Shown here: piece after piece, positions 25,316 through 35,125 of the stretch | Layout of the letters: each line of letters begins with the position of its first letter | How positions within the stretch are numbered: the first letter of the stretch is position 1 | From: Acidobacteriota bacterium | Lineage (GTDB): Bacteria; Acidobacteriota; Terriglobia; UBA7540 | DNA: 36,518 bases | Reading direction: 5' to 3' | Assembly (NCBI GenBank): GCA_003165315.1 | Contig: PLSX01000223.1 | Span: 1 to 36,518 of the forward strand | Notes under the pieces: generated by a model | Told to the model about the DNA's origin: nothing | What the model saw: only the letters and a program-made list of their open reading frames with translations | The model's database searches: none | Made by a program: the position numbers and the translations under genes

Positions 25316-26029
25316 ATGGCGGAAAATAACCCCGATCTGTTTCAAGCCGCGGTCGGCTACCAATTTCGCAATCTGCAATTCCTCCTGGAAGCGCTGACGC
25401 ACTCCTCCTATGCGCAAGAGTCTGCGGACCGGCCGCGGGACAATGAGCAGATGGAGTTCCTCGGCGATGCCGTTCTCTCCTTTGTTGTCAGCGTGATGTT
25501 GGCGGACGCTTTTCCCGGTTGGGAAGAAGGTAATTTGACCCGGGCGCGCGCGCACCTTGTGGCTGCGCCGCATCTCTATGCCGTCGCTAATAGCCTGAAT
25601 CTTGGCCAATACCTGCGCCTGGGGCGGGGGGAAGAGAAAACCCGTGGGCGGGACAAGCCCGCGCTGCTGGTGAACGCCCTGGAAGCCGTTGTGGCTGCGC
25701 TTTATCGTGATGGGGGTATTGATGCGGCTCGGGATTTTATTGCTACCTTTATCGTACCTCAGGATCTGGCCGGGGCGGCCAGCGAACTTTTTTCCATCGA
25801 CTACAAATCCACTTTGCAGGAACTCCTGCAGGCGGAAAGAAGCGCCCCAGCAGAATATCTGGTGGTGGAGGAGTCGGGCCCAGAGCATCAAAAAACCTTT
25901 ACGGTTGAGGCCCTGGCAGGAGACAATCTTATAGCCCGCGGGCGCGGCGGCAATAAAAAGGCTGCGGAGCAGGAAGCGGCACGCATGATTCTGGAAAAGT
26001 TGGGAAAGAAGACCGAAACGCATGGATGA
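25316..26029 (+). CDS. rnc: Ribonuclease III
   Basis: Double-strand-specific RNase for rRNA and mRNA processing. The protein is 237 residues. The nuclease domain has the signature NEQMEFLGDAVL (43-54; E47 and D51 metal ligands) and LLVNALEAVVAALYRD (117-131). Here the position equal to E. coli Asp114 is Asn120, while the key Glu (E123) is kept. The C-terminal double-stranded RNA-binding domain shows DYKSTLQELLQ and ARGRGGNKKAAEQEAARMIL. The stop overlaps the lepB start by 8 bases, so rnc, lepB and asmA are translationally linked. Confidence 0.95.
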   Translation: MAENNPDLFQAAVGYQFRNLQFLLEALTHSSYAQESADRPRDNEQMEFLGDAVLSFVVSVMLADAFPGWEEGNLTRARAHLVAAPHLYAVANSLNLGQYLRLGRGEEKTRGRDKPALLVNALEAVVAALYRDGGIDAARDFIATFIVPQDLAGAASELFSIDYKSTLQELLQAERSAPAEYLVVEESGPEHQKTFTVEALAGDNLIARGRGGNKKAAEQEAARMILEKLGKKTETHG

Positions 26030-26789
26030 ACCCGTCAAGAAGTCATCAACGCGCGACACTTTTGAATCCCTGGTGGTCACGGTCATCCTGGCCATTTTTG
26101 GAACCACGTTCGCGCTTCAGGCATTCAAGATTCCCACCGGTTCCATGGAAAACACCCTTTTAATTGGTGACCACCTGCTGGTGAATAAGTTCATTTTTGC
26201 CCCGCAGGGGGGATTGCTCGCACGGCTGCTGCCTTACCGCGATTTGCGCCGTGGCGACGTGGTGGTGTTCAAATTCACCCCCACCGATGACCAGACGGAA
26301 CCCGGTGAACATTTCGTGAAGCGCGTTATCGGAGTTCCCGGCGACCATATCCGGATTTTTCACCGGCAGGTTTTTGTCAATGGTCAGGCGCAAACTGAGC
26401 CGTATGTCCGTCATGACCCCGACTATGCTGATGAACTTCGCCCCGGTGATGATTTCCCTCCACCGGAAAACGAATATCTTTCCGGCGCCACCTCCGCCTG
26501 GGAGGCAGAGATTACCAGCGCGGTGAAGAATGGCGAGCTCATTGTGCCCCCGGGAAAATATTTTGTCATGGGTGACAATCGCGAGCAGAGCTGGGACAGC
26601 CGCTTTTGGGGCTTTGTATCGCGCGACGTGGTGATTGGCCGACCCGTTTTAATCTACTGGTCCTTTGAGACACCCCACGACGAGTACCAGCACAACTCTC
26701 TCAGCGACCGCGTCTCGCAAATCGTGGACTTGATCATTCATTTCCCGACCAAGACACGCTGGCGGCGCACCTTGAACTTTGTACGCTAA
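26022..26789 (+). CDS. lepB: Signal peptidase I
   Basis: Inner-membrane serine/lysine protease that removes signal peptides from exported proteins, many of which are encoded in this window. The protein is 255 residues. It has an N-terminal helix (FESLVVTVILAIFGTTFAL), box B IPTGSMENTL with catalytic Ser41, box D FVKRVIGVPGDHI with Lys100, and box E VMGDNREQSWDSRFWGFV. One N-terminal membrane helix is clear; the C-terminal region is amphipathic. The ATG overlaps the rnc end, and its TAA shares one base with the next ATG. Confidence 0.96.
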   Translation: MDEPVKKSSTRDTFESLVVTVILAIFGTTFALQAFKIPTGSMENTLLIGDHLLVNKFIFAPQGGLLARLLPYRDLRRGDVVVFKFTPTDDQTEPGEHFVKRVIGVPGDHIRIFHRQVFVNGQAQTEPYVRHDPDYADELRPGDDFPPPENEYLSGATSAWEAEITSAVKNGELIVPPGKYFVMGDNREQSWDSRFWGFVSRDVVIGRPVLIYWSFETPHDEYQHNSLSDRVSQIVDLIIHFPTKTRWRRTLNFVR

Positions 26790-29404
26790 TGCCCTCCCGC
26801 AACCGCCGACGCGTCCGCAATCTTGCTGTCGCCCTGCTTCTACTGGGATTGGCGGCATGGATCGTTCCTTCCTACTTCAGCGCTGAACGCTATCGCCGCC
26901 GGCTTCAGGCCGGTCTGGAGCAAACATTGCACCGGCCGGTGAAATTTGGAGAGTTGTCCTTCCGTCTGCTGCCGCGGCCGGGATTCTCCATTCAGGATGT
27001 GGAAGTCGACGAGGATGCTGAGTTCGGGTCCGAGCCCTTTGCCCGGGTTGACCAGATTGATTGCGACCTGCGCTGGCACAGCCTTTGGCGCTCGCGCATG
27101 GATTTTGCCCACCTTCACCTTGATCATCCCAGCTTCAATGTGGTTCTGAACTCCCGCGGCGACTGGAACGTGGAAAAGTTGCTGCTTCAAAGCGGCGTGA
27201 CCGCGCCCGCCAGCAAGGCAGGGGGAGCAAATCATTCGGGGGGCGCGGAACAATTGGACCTGGACGTGACTGACGCCCGCATTAATTTTCAAGTGGGGGC
27301 CGATAAGAAACCTTTTGCCCTGACAGAAGTTCGCGCGCGCTTACAGGTGAATCCGGCCGAGCGCCGCGTGCAGTTCCAAATCACCGCCAGCCCGGTTCGT
27401 TCCGACCTTACTCTGCCCACTCCGGGCCCGGTGGAGGTCAACGGCACGTGGCAACCCGGAGCTGATTTAAGCGGTCCCATCGATGCCCGGCTGCGGGCGA
27501 AAGGCGCCATGCTTTATGATTGGATCCCCGTCATCATCGGCACAAATCCGGAAATTTATGGTGTGATGGATTTGGATGTGCACCTGGCGGGATCACTGCT
27601 GGATCTCACCGTAGAGGGTGAAAGCGGTCTGACACAACTCCAGCGTTGGGAGGAACCCCCACCTTCCGATCCCATGCCTTGGAATATCCGATTTCGTGGC
27701 CGCCTGGTGCGCGGACGGGAACGCATTCAGATGGAAAGCCTCGACGCCTCCTTTGCCGATTCGCACTTGCACGTTTCCGGTTCGGTAGACAAGCTGCAGT
27801 CGGACCCTCAATTGGATTGTGTTGTGGCGTTGGAACATTCTCGCTTGGAGGATGTGCTGGCCGCGATTCGACGATTCTGGCCAAATGCTGGTTCATGGAG
27901 CGTGAAGGGCAGGATTGACGGTATGCTGGCGATTCAGGGTCCCTGGAGCGAGCGGCATTATGGCGGTTATGTAAGCGCGCAGCAAGCCAGCTTGGAGACC
28001 CCTTCCGGACCGTTCCCCGTTTCCGACATTGCTGTGCACATCAACAATCAAGGGGCGATTTTGGCGCCGGTCCAGATCACTCTGGCCCCTCGCGCGGTCT
28101 TCACGGCGCAGGGATCGATCGACAGGGCTAAGATCGGGCCGCAATATGAGGTGCAGCTTACGGCGAAAGGAGTCCCCCTGCGACAGGCTGCCGCACTCGG
28201 GAGCGGGCTGGGCATCCGTCCTTTGCAAGCCATCGGCGCGACCGGATCTCTAACTGCCAGCGTTCGTTTGGCGGGTTCGGCATGGCCGCTCGAGCGCCCT
28301 GTGCTTTCCGGGCGCGCAGAAATGCGGGCGGCGCGCTTGTTGATCCCCGGGCTGACGGAGCCGCTGAACCTCCCTCGCGCCAGCTTGCAAATCACCGGCA
28401 ATCAAATCACCGCCGACCCTGTCGTGGCAGTCCTGGGGACAAGTGTTTTCAATTCCAAGATTACTCATGAGGGGGGACGCGAAATTCCCTGGAGATTTGA
28501 TGTGCGGGCGAGCAGACTGAATCTGGAAGAGGCCGCATTGTGGTTTGACGCCCTGGGCTTGCGACGGCCTTTGGCACTGCTGGAGAGGCTGCCTGGCCTG
28601 TCATCCTTCGCAGCGCGGCGGGAAGCAGCATCCCATATTTTTCAAAGCCTGAATGCCGACGGGCGGTTTGCCACCCCTGAACTTAGCTACCGTGGCGTCG
28701 TGATGAAGGACTTTCAGGGAAATTTTGAAGTGGCGGGCCGCATGATTCGGATGAAGGGGGCCACCTTCCACGCCAGCGGGGGACGTGGCGATGCGGGAGG
28801 CTCGGTGGATTTCACTGTTTCGCCTCCGGTTCTGTCCGGCCAATGCGCCCTCGTTGGCATCGCCCTGCAGTTGTTGACCGCCCGACTGCCCGGCCCAGTG
28901 CATGACTTGCGTGGTTTATTAGACGCTCGGGGGGATTTCCAGACGCGCGGCCTGGGGCGGGAGGAATTGGCGGATAATCTTACCGGCCAATTGCAGGTGC
29001 GTGCGAAAGATATTTCCTTCGGTAATTTCGATCCCCTAGGGACCTTGGCGCAAAACTCGCATTGGGGTAAACTTGAACCTGTGCGCGGCCCAGTTACGGC
29101 CCCTCCCACCACTCTGAACTTGGAAATTCTCAATCGCCGCTTCATCCTGAAGAGCGCGGCACTGGACTTGGGGGGGGCAAGTCTGCAAATCCATGGGACT
29201 TACGCCTGGACCGGAGCGCTGGACCTGAATGTCCGCACTGACGCCCGTCGCCTTCACCGTCGGTGGCTGGCGCGCGAAGAAGTTCCGTCCCCTTCTCCCA
29301 TCCTCCCGGAGGTTCGTCTGGGTGGACAAATTGACCATCTCGTGGTCAACCCCCAGGAGGGAGTGGCGGGCGCAGGAAGGCCCCGGGGAGCGGGAGTCCG
29401 CTGA
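26789..29404 (+). CDS. AsmA-like membrane-anchored protein
   Basis: The protein is 871 residues. N-terminal helix NLAVALLLLGLAAWIVPSYF, then the AsmA opening RRRLQAGLEQTLHRPVKFGEL and LLPRPGFSIQDVEVDED, followed by long beta-rich repeats as in AsmA/YhdP/TamB bridge proteins, which are thought to carry lipids between membranes. Start overlaps lepB by one base (TAATG), so it is third in the rnc-lepB-asmA operon. The C-terminal 20 residues (GAGRPRGAGVR) are low complexity, which hints that the gene end may be shifted by a small indel. Confidence 0.85.
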   Translation: MPSRNRRRVRNLAVALLLLGLAAWIVPSYFSAERYRRRLQAGLEQTLHRPVKFGELSFRLLPRPGFSIQDVEVDEDAEFGSEPFARVDQIDCDLRWHSLWRSRMDFAHLHLDHPSFNVVLNSRGDWNVEKLLLQSGVTAPASKAGGANHSGGAEQLDLDVTDARINFQVGADKKPFALTEVRARLQVNPAERRVQFQITASPVRSDLTLPTPGPVEVNGTWQPGADLSGPIDARLRAKGAMLYDWIPVIIGTNPEIYGVMDLDVHLAGSLLDLTVEGESGLTQLQRWEEPPPSDPMPWNIRFRGRLVRGRERIQMESLDASFADSHLHVSGSVDKLQSDPQLDCVVALEHSRLEDVLAAIRRFWPNAGSWSVKGRIDGMLAIQGPWSERHYGGYVSAQQASLETPSGPFPVSDIAVHINNQGAILAPVQITLAPRAVFTAQGSIDRAKIGPQYEVQLTAKGVPLRQAAALGSGLGIRPLQAIGATGSLTASVRLAGSAWPLERPVLSGRAEMRAARLLIPGLTEPLNLPRASLQITGNQITADPVVAVLGTSVFNSKITHEGGREIPWRFDVRASRLNLEEAALWFDALGLRRPLALLERLPGLSSFAARREAASHIFQSLNADGRFATPELSYRGVVMKDFQGNFEVAGRMIRMKGATFHASGGRGDAGGSVDFTVSPPVLSGQCALVGIALQLLTARLPGPVHDLRGLLDARGDFQTRGLGREELADNLTGQLQVRAKDISFGNFDPLGTLAQNSHWGKLEPVRGPVTAPPTTLNLEILNRRFILKSAALDLGGASLQIHGTYAWTGALDLNVRTDARRLHRRWLAREEVPSPSPILPEVRLGGQIDHLVVNPQEGVAGAGRPRGAGVR

Positions 29405-29430
29405 AATATAACAGGATAGTCCGAAAAACT

Positions 29431-29490
29431 CCGGCTTACGCCGGGCTATTCGCCCTAAAATCTGCATGATAGCGTGGGACTGAAAGTCCC
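29431..29490 (+). repeat. Two hairpins between asmA and the next gene
   Basis: CCGGC-TTAC-GCCGG (29431-29444) and GGGACT-GAA-AGTCCC (29476-29490). The first may mark the operon end (weak terminator without a T-run); the second sits 22 bases before the next start codon. Similar words occur in intergenic palindromes of soil bacteria. Confidence 0.5.
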
Positions 29491-29511
29491 TACCGAACAC
29501 GGGAGGTCACT

Positions 29512-30207
29512 TTGACAGAAAGCGCCAAAACAATGTCCACGAATGCCCGCTCAAGTCCAGGTCGAACCCTGAAACCCTCTGCTTGCCCTCTTGCCACCCT
29601 CGCGCTGGCCACAATCCTCGTAGTCTTCGGCACCGCGCTAAGCGCCGGCAGTGAGACCTTTGATCCCGCCACGCTTGCGGCGTCGAAGTCACTTGAGGGA
29701 AAGATGCAAATCTTGGGGGGCAAAGATACGCAACCACTTCCGTCTTATCCCGCCGTAATCATTACCGAGCACGAAGCCAATTCCTATCTTAGGGTTCACT
29801 CAAAAGAATTTCTTCCTGCCGGTGTGGGAACCCCATCCGTCCAGGTGCAGCCTGAACACGCAATCGTCTCAGGTGATGTGGACTTCAATGAGCTCAGTCG
29901 CTTGTATCCCAATCCGAATGATATGGGGCCAAAGATATTGGCTGCGATGTTTCATGGAACGCAACACGTTACGATCGCGATAAAGGTCCAATCAAGGGCC
30001 GATGGCGTCCTGTTGCAGGTTGAAAGCATTGTTGTGGGCGGCACCACGGTCCCCAATTGGCTGGTGGATTACATGATCCAAAATGTTTTACAGCCGAAAT
30101 ACCATTTTGATTTGAGCAAACCCTTTCCCTATACAGACCACGTCAAGCAAGTGGTGCTGGGCTCGGGCCAAGTCACATTCTTGCGCGGACCCAGGAGTGG
30201 TAAATAG
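29512..30207 (+). CDS. Conserved exported or membrane-anchored protein of unknown function
   Basis: The protein is 231 residues. Start TTG at 29512 has a GGGAGG site 5 bases upstream; ATG at 29533 is the alternative. An N-terminal hydrophobic stretch (LATLALATILVVFGTALSAG, about 28-47) could be a signal peptide. The mature part shows ITEHEANSYL, VDFNELSRLYPNPND, VESIVVGGTTVPNWLVDYMIQ and a C-terminal FPYTDHVKQVVLGSGQ. The IxxxEANxxL and PNWLVD pattern recalls lipid-binding, LmeA-like (DUF2993-like) proteins, but this is only an impression. Position after the asmA-like gene would fit an envelope role. Confidence 0.65.
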   Translation: MTESAKTMSTNARSSPGRTLKPSACPLATLALATILVVFGTALSAGSETFDPATLAASKSLEGKMQILGGKDTQPLPSYPAVIITEHEANSYLRVHSKEFLPAGVGTPSVQVQPEHAIVSGDVDFNELSRLYPNPNDMGPKILAAMFHGTQHVTIAIKVQSRADGVLLQVESIVVGGTTVPNWLVDYMIQNVLQPKYHFDLSKPFPYTDHVKQVVLGSGQVTFLRGPRSGK

Positions 30208-30247
30208 GTGGAAAACGGACGGCAGCAGGCTTGGCTGTTGATTCTCT

Positions 30248-30604
30248 ATGTCTCGTCGTTACAAGTTTTACGCGGCACAAACCGGCACGGCGTATCAGTA
30301 CTTCTTTGCCGGCATCCGGCGCGTCAAACGTCCCGAGGGACAGGGCGTGGGAAGCGATTACATCTTTGTCGTCACGCCGGATCAAAAGCCGCCTTTCATC
30401 CTGCGAGTGTTTATTTCGGAAAGTGCGCTTTCCTCCTGGCGGCAGACCGAGGGCCGGGATCTGGATTCCAACGAACTATACGCAGCGGCAAAGATGCGCT
30501 TGTTCCTTGCTTTTGATGAGATCGACGGCCTGCGGGATGAGGCGTTAAATCTGTTGGTGGATGACAGCAACATCAAGGAACTGCTTGCACCGCTCGATCT
30601 ATAG
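30248..30604 (+). CDS. Conserved hypothetical protein, 118 residues
   Basis: A compact soluble protein: YKFYAAQTGTAYQYFFAGIRR, GVGSDYIFVVTPDQKPPFILRV, ELYAAAKMRLFLAFDEID and ending LLAPLDL. No signal peptide or known catalytic motif. The start ATG has no clear ribosome site; other frames starting nearby (30208, 30231) are rejected because they lack protein-like composition. It lies on the same strand 40 bases after the previous gene, so they may be co-transcribed. Confidence 0.6.
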   Translation: MSRRYKFYAAQTGTAYQYFFAGIRRVKRPEGQGVGSDYIFVVTPDQKPPFILRVFISESALSSWRQTEGRDLDSNELYAAAKMRLFLAFDEIDGLRDEALNLLVDDSNIKELLAPLDL

Positions 30605-30730
30605 AGGCCGAAATTTGTCGGAGAAGTTGTGAACTCCTCCATTGCCCGAACCTTTCAATAGTTCAAAACGACCTAAGCTCATCCGATTTTGCATTTCATC
30701 CTTCATCTTTCACCATTTATCGTTCATGTC

Positions 30731-32815
30731 TTACCGGTTTCGCAATTCGTTCTCGATGATGGGGACCCAATAATCCTGGGCCTCTGGGTGAATTGTAAGG
30801 GCGAAGCGAAGGGCATTTTGAAAGGCCTGTTGTGACTCTGGATTGCGTCCTTGTGCCTGGAGAAGACGTCCCAGGACGACCTGCACATCGACGGATTGCG
30901 GTGCGAGAGTCTCCGCTGTCTGTGCCTCAGCGACTGCGGCGTCAATCTTGCCATGGTTCGCCAAATCCGTTATCTTGCCCAGCAGACTTAAAGCTGAAGC
31001 CAGGGGAACATGGAAACTTCCGCGGTAAACAAGAATCGACCCACCCAGGCAATCGGCAGGCCTCGCAGTGCGGAACGCCTCATAGGGATTGAGTTCCCCA
31101 GGTCCCCAGAGTTGGCCCGACATCTCCGTCGCACTTAACAAAACGGTTCCTTGAATGTCAGGGGGAATTTCATCGAGCTGCCTCTCCCAGATAACGGCCG
31201 TGTGCACTGGAAGCAGCTTGCAGGGAATATCATAGTACGCCGGATCTACACTGCCGAAATAGGCCAGCCAGCAAGGGGTGGCGGAGTGGGTGGCGAGGTA
31301 CTGCTTTGCTGCGGGAAGGTTTTGACCCCAATCCACGTTTGAATCCGTCAGGACTCGATAAGTCTTGAGAGGGCCTCCCCATAGTTCATTTGAGTACGAG
31401 ATGTAGTTGGGGAAGGCCCGAAGCGAGGATGCGGCGTGGAACAGCACGATGCCTGCCACGACGATCCCCCAGGCGCGCCGCTTTGTCGCCAGCCACCAGG
31501 CCCCTACCGAGATCAAAACAATCAGGAACGGATATACCGGGAGGATATGGCGGATTCCAATGTTGAGTTTTGAGGTCATACTCGCGGCAAGAAATACTGC
31601 GGCTGGGACAACCACCCACAAGACCTCGCGGCGAAATCCTCGAGCCCGCAGCGCCTGGGCAAAAGGCGCGAGGGCAAGCAGGAGGAGAAACCCCAAGGTC
31701 GATTTGATCATCATGACGGTGGGGAAATAGAACCAGACTCCGTGCACATAGCGCACGCCGAGCAGGAAAGTGGGGCGCGAGGCTGTGGCAAAGAAGAATG
31801 CCAATCCATCGAGGAATGCCTCCGGCAGCAGATGGCCTTTTGCTGCCAACGCAATTCCGGCGGCTGCGCGACGGCTTGGCAACCCATCCAATAAGGGCGC
31901 CATGGAGGGTGCGGGTAAACCGAGGACGGGGTTATACCGGAAGCCGTAAAATCCCCAAATCACAACGATTGAAATCGCCGCGACGGCAACGAGCGCTAAG
32001 ATCAGGTTTAGGGCGGACTTGAGGCGGTTGGGTGGAGTATCAACAAGTGCATCCTGCCCGTGCGGGGATTCGCCCGTGCTGGACTGGGCCGGACTGGCCA
32101 CACAATCCGTCGGTTTCAGAAACTCCACCAGAGCCAATAGAAACAAAATTGGGAACAGGATGATACCGGAATGCTTGGACGCCAATGTCAATCCGGCGGC
32201 AACTCCGCAAGCAGCCAATCGCCACGCGTTGGGATTCACAATATAGCGCCAGAAGGTATACACGGCGGCGAACACGCAACAGGCCAGTGCCACATCGTTG
32301 GTGACAAGTGCGCCATGCGCCAGGAAATTGGGCTCGAATGCAATTAACACCAGGGCGATCAATGCTGGGCCGGCGCCGAACATTTCCCATGTTGCCAGAA
32401 AGACGAGAACGGCCAGCATTATCGGAAACACGGTCATGGCGGTGCGCGCGGCGAAAAGCAGAAGGTCAGCGCGATTCGAATAGAGAAAAATGCGTCCGCT
32501 GCGAAAGTCCGAGACTTCGGCCTGCGTCATTGGTGGGACAACCGGGTGTAGGAAAAGTAAGGGCAGCGCACCCACATCCTTGGTCAAGGGGGGATAGGCG
32601 GGACAGATGGAATAGTTGCCCACCGTCAAGTGACAATAGCCGGCAAACAAGCTGTAAACTTCGTCCGAGGTTTGCGACTCCTGATGGACGGAAAGCAGCA
32701 TTGCCGCCTCCATGACGGCTAACAAGCCCAGCATAGCGGCCATCATCAGGACTCGGCGCGAGAATGTAGGTATCAATGGGGCTCCAAGACTTTTCGCGGC
32801 ACAGGCATCCTGCAT
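30731..32815 (-). CDS. Membrane glycosyltransferase of the PMT/ArnT type with C-terminal TPR-like tail
   Basis: The protein is 694 residues with about 10-12 membrane helices. The first loop carries the acidic SDEVYSLFAGYCHL and YPPLTKDVGALPLL, as in lipid-linked sugar transferases (GT39/ArnT/dolichyl-P-mannose transferase type); SNVDWGQNLPAAKQYL is another recurring motif of the group. Residues about 610-680 resemble tetratricopeptide helices (DAAVAEAQTAETLAPQSVDVQVVLGRLL). It would glycosylate periplasmic protein or lipid using polyprenyl-phosphate sugar. Start ATG at 32815; it is divergent from the S9 gene. The acceptor is unknown. Confidence 0.8.
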   Translation of the reverse strand: MQDACAAKSLGAPLIPTFSRRVLMMAAMLGLLAVMEAAMLLSVHQESQTSDEVYSLFAGYCHLTVGNYSICPAYPPLTKDVGALPLLFLHPVVPPMTQAEVSDFRSGRIFLYSNRADLLLFAARTAMTVFPIMLAVLVFLATWEMFGAGPALIALVLIAFEPNFLAHGALVTNDVALACCVFAAVYTFWRYIVNPNAWRLAACGVAAGLTLASKHSGIILFPILFLLALVEFLKPTDCVASPAQSSTGESPHGQDALVDTPPNRLKSALNLILALVAVAAISIVVIWGFYGFRYNPVLGLPAPSMAPLLDGLPSRRAAAGIALAAKGHLLPEAFLDGLAFFFATASRPTFLLGVRYVHGVWFYFPTVMMIKSTLGFLLLLALAPFAQALRARGFRREVLWVVVPAAVFLAASMTSKLNIGIRHILPVYPFLIVLISVGAWWLATKRRAWGIVVAGIVLFHAASSLRAFPNYISYSNELWGGPLKTYRVLTDSNVDWGQNLPAAKQYLATHSATPCWLAYFGSVDPAYYDIPCKLLPVHTAVIWERQLDEIPPDIQGTVLLSATEMSGQLWGPGELNPYEAFRTARPADCLGGSILVYRGSFHVPLASALSLLGKITDLANHGKIDAAVAEAQTAETLAPQSVDVQVVLGRLLQAQGRNPESQQAFQNALRFALTIHPEAQDYWVPIIENELRNR

Positions 32816-32887
32816 TATTCTCAGGGTGGCCTTGCCACAACGAGAAGGATTCTAACACGGTGTTCGCAACGCCAGCCAAGGCTGTAC

Positions 32888-32914
32888 TCGACAAAGGTTT
32901 CACCTGTGTATAAT
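32888..32914 (+). promoter_or_regulatory. Probable sigma-70 promoter of the S9 peptidase gene
   Basis: TCGACA (32888-32893) and TATAAT (32909-32914) with a 15-base spacer and an upstream TGTG (extended -10). It lies 28 bases before the ATG at 32942, in the divergent gap with the glycosyltransferase gene. The spacing is short, but the -10 is perfect. Confidence 0.5.
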
Positions 32915-32941
32915 CGGACTGTCTTCGAGGAGCCTAACGCC

Positions 32942-35047
32942 ATGCGATTCCGCCTACGAGTTTGTTCGATGATGCCGCTGCTTGCTGTACTGGCCGGTTT
33001 GGGGTTGGCGGTGGCCCAGCAAAAGCCTTTCACCCTCGAACAGGTGATGAGCGCGCCTTTCCCAAGTGATTTGGTGGCCGCCCCCGCGGGCGGAAAGATG
33101 GCGTGGGTGTTTGACGTTTGCGGCGTGCGGAATATCTGGGTTGCCGAGCCACCGGATTATAAGGCGAGAGAGGTGACCTCCTACGCTGAAGACGACGGGC
33201 AGGAGATTGATGAGCTTGCGTGGACGCCCGATGCCCGCGCCATCGTTTACGTGCGTGGCGGGGATTTTGAGACGAACCGGGAGGCGCCCAATCCGCGGAG
33301 CATTCCGCAGGGAGTGGAACAGGATATCTGGATGGTGACGCTCACTGGCGACCTGCCGCGAAAGGTGGCTGCAGGGCATACTCCCGCCGTTTCCCCCCGG
33401 GGCGATGCAGTGGCCTACGTCTATAAGGGTCAGGTTTGGTTGGCAACGCTCAATGGTAATGATAAGCCGATGCAACTGGTCCACGCAGGAGGGAAAGCAG
33501 AGGGTCTGCATTGGTCTCCGGACGGTTCCAATCTGGCATTTGTGAGTGGGCGCGATGAGCACAGCTTTATTGGGGTCTACGACTTCTCGCAAAAGAGTCT
33601 GCGCTACCTTGACCCCAGTGTAGATCGCGACCGCGACCCGGTGTGGTCACCGGACGGCAAGCAGGTGGCCTATCTGCGCCTCCCGGCCAAATCCGGCGAA
33701 GAGGGGTTTGGCCCCCGGCGAGCGGGACCGCCTTGGTCGATTCGTGTTGCTGACGTGGCAACAGGCGTGGGGCGTGAAATCTGGAGGGCACATGAGGGGC
33801 AGGGGAGTGTCTTTCATGCACTGTCGGCGGAGCAGCAATTATTTTGGATGGCCGGTGGCCAGCTTGTCTTCCCCTGGGAAGGTGATGGATGGTTGCATCT
33901 CCATTCAATCCCCGTTGGCGGCGGTGCAGCAACGCCGATGACCCCGGGCGATTTTGAAGTCGAGAATGTAGTTCAAACGCCCGACCGCCGCGAGGTGATT
34001 TTCAGTTCCAATCAGGACGATACTGACCGTAGGCATTTGTGGAGAGAGGTGGCAAGTGCCACGCAACCAATCCGGATCACGAGTGGGCAAGGTATTGAAT
34101 GGGCGCCGGTGGTCTTGAGCGATGGGCAGGGGATCGCGCTGCTGCGCTCTGACGCCCAGTGGCCAGCCCGGCCCGCGCAGGTGGATCAAGACGGCGTTGT
34201 ACATGACCTTGCCTCGGGGTCGATGCCCAGCGATTTTCCTGCCGCACAGTTGGTGGCGCCTCAACTGGTCATGATTACCGCAACGGATGGGATGAAGATG
34301 CATGGCCAGATCTTCACCCCCTCGACTCCGCGGGCAGGCGAGCGCCACCCGGCCCTCGTCTTCTTCCATGGCGGCTCGCGCCGGCAAATGCTGCTGGGCT
34401 GGCATTACATGCAGTATTACCACAATGCCTATGCCCTGAATCAGTATCTGGCCAGTCGTGGATACATCGTGCTTTCGGTGAACTATCGCAGTGGAATTGG
34501 ATATGGAATGGAATTTCGCGAGGCGCTGAACTATGGCGCCACCGGGGCGAGCGAGTTCAATGATGTGCAAGGTGCAGGCAATTATCTGCGATCGCGCCCA
34601 GATGTTGATCCCGGCCGCATCGGCCTGTGGGGCGGTTCCTACGGCGGTTACCTGACCGCCCTGGGATTGGCACGGGCTTCCGACATGTTTGCCTGCGGAG
34701 TTGACTTCCACGGGGTGCATGACTGGAATTTGGAATTTCCGCGCACCGTCAATCCTGAAGATCCTCAAAAGGCGGAGAAGTGGGCGCGAGTGGCGTACGA
34801 GTCATCCCCCCTGGCAGATGTGAAGACGTGGCGCTCGCCCGTGCTGTTGATTCAAGGCGACGATGACCGCAATGTCTCCTTCTCCAATATGGTCGTGCTC
34901 GTGGAGGCGTTGCGAAAACAGGGCGTGGAATTTCAGCAGATTGTTTTTCCTGACGAAGTACATGCATTCCTGACGCATAAGCACTGGCTGACTGCCTATC
35001 ATGCGGCGGCGGATTTTTTCGACAAGCATATAAACGGTGGGCGGTAG
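32942..35047 (+). CDS. Exported S9 family prolyl oligopeptidase-like peptidase
   Basis: The protein is 701 residues. Signal peptide MRFRLRVCSMMPLLAVLAGL (cleavage after VAQ), then an N-terminal beta-propeller with PD40-type repeats (HWSPDGSNLAF, VWSPDGKQVAYL), then a C-terminal alpha/beta hydrolase. The nucleophile is Ser566 in WGGSYGGYLT; the Asp is in QGDDDRNV and the His in DEVHAFL. It likely trims peptides in the periplasm. The ATG at 32942 with AGGAG (32928-32932) is preferred over one 12 codons upstream, which overlaps the promoter. Confidence 0.92.
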   Translation: MRFRLRVCSMMPLLAVLAGLGLAVAQQKPFTLEQVMSAPFPSDLVAAPAGGKMAWVFDVCGVRNIWVAEPPDYKAREVTSYAEDDGQEIDELAWTPDARAIVYVRGGDFETNREAPNPRSIPQGVEQDIWMVTLTGDLPRKVAAGHTPAVSPRGDAVAYVYKGQVWLATLNGNDKPMQLVHAGGKAEGLHWSPDGSNLAFVSGRDEHSFIGVYDFSQKSLRYLDPSVDRDRDPVWSPDGKQVAYLRLPAKSGEEGFGPRRAGPPWSIRVADVATGVGREIWRAHEGQGSVFHALSAEQQLFWMAGGQLVFPWEGDGWLHLHSIPVGGGAATPMTPGDFEVENVVQTPDRREVIFSSNQDDTDRRHLWREVASATQPIRITSGQGIEWAPVVLSDGQGIALLRSDAQWPARPAQVDQDGVVHDLASGSMPSDFPAAQLVAPQLVMITATDGMKMHGQIFTPSTPRAGERHPALVFFHGGSRRQMLLGWHYMQYYHNAYALNQYLASRGYIVLSVNYRSGIGYGMEFREALNYGATGASEFNDVQGAGNYLRSRPDVDPGRIGLWGGSYGGYLTALGLARASDMFACGVDFHGVHDWNLEFPRTVNPEDPQKAEKWARVAYESSPLADVKTWRSPVLLIQGDDDRNVSFSNMVVLVEALRKQGVEFQQIVFPDEVHAFLTHKHWLTAYHAAADFFDKHINGGR

Positions 35048-35125
35048 TAGAATCGCACGAGGCAGGCGGGCTCGAGCCTCTCATCGCGCAGGCTAAGCTC
35101 AGCCCCACTGAAAGTGGAGAACATT

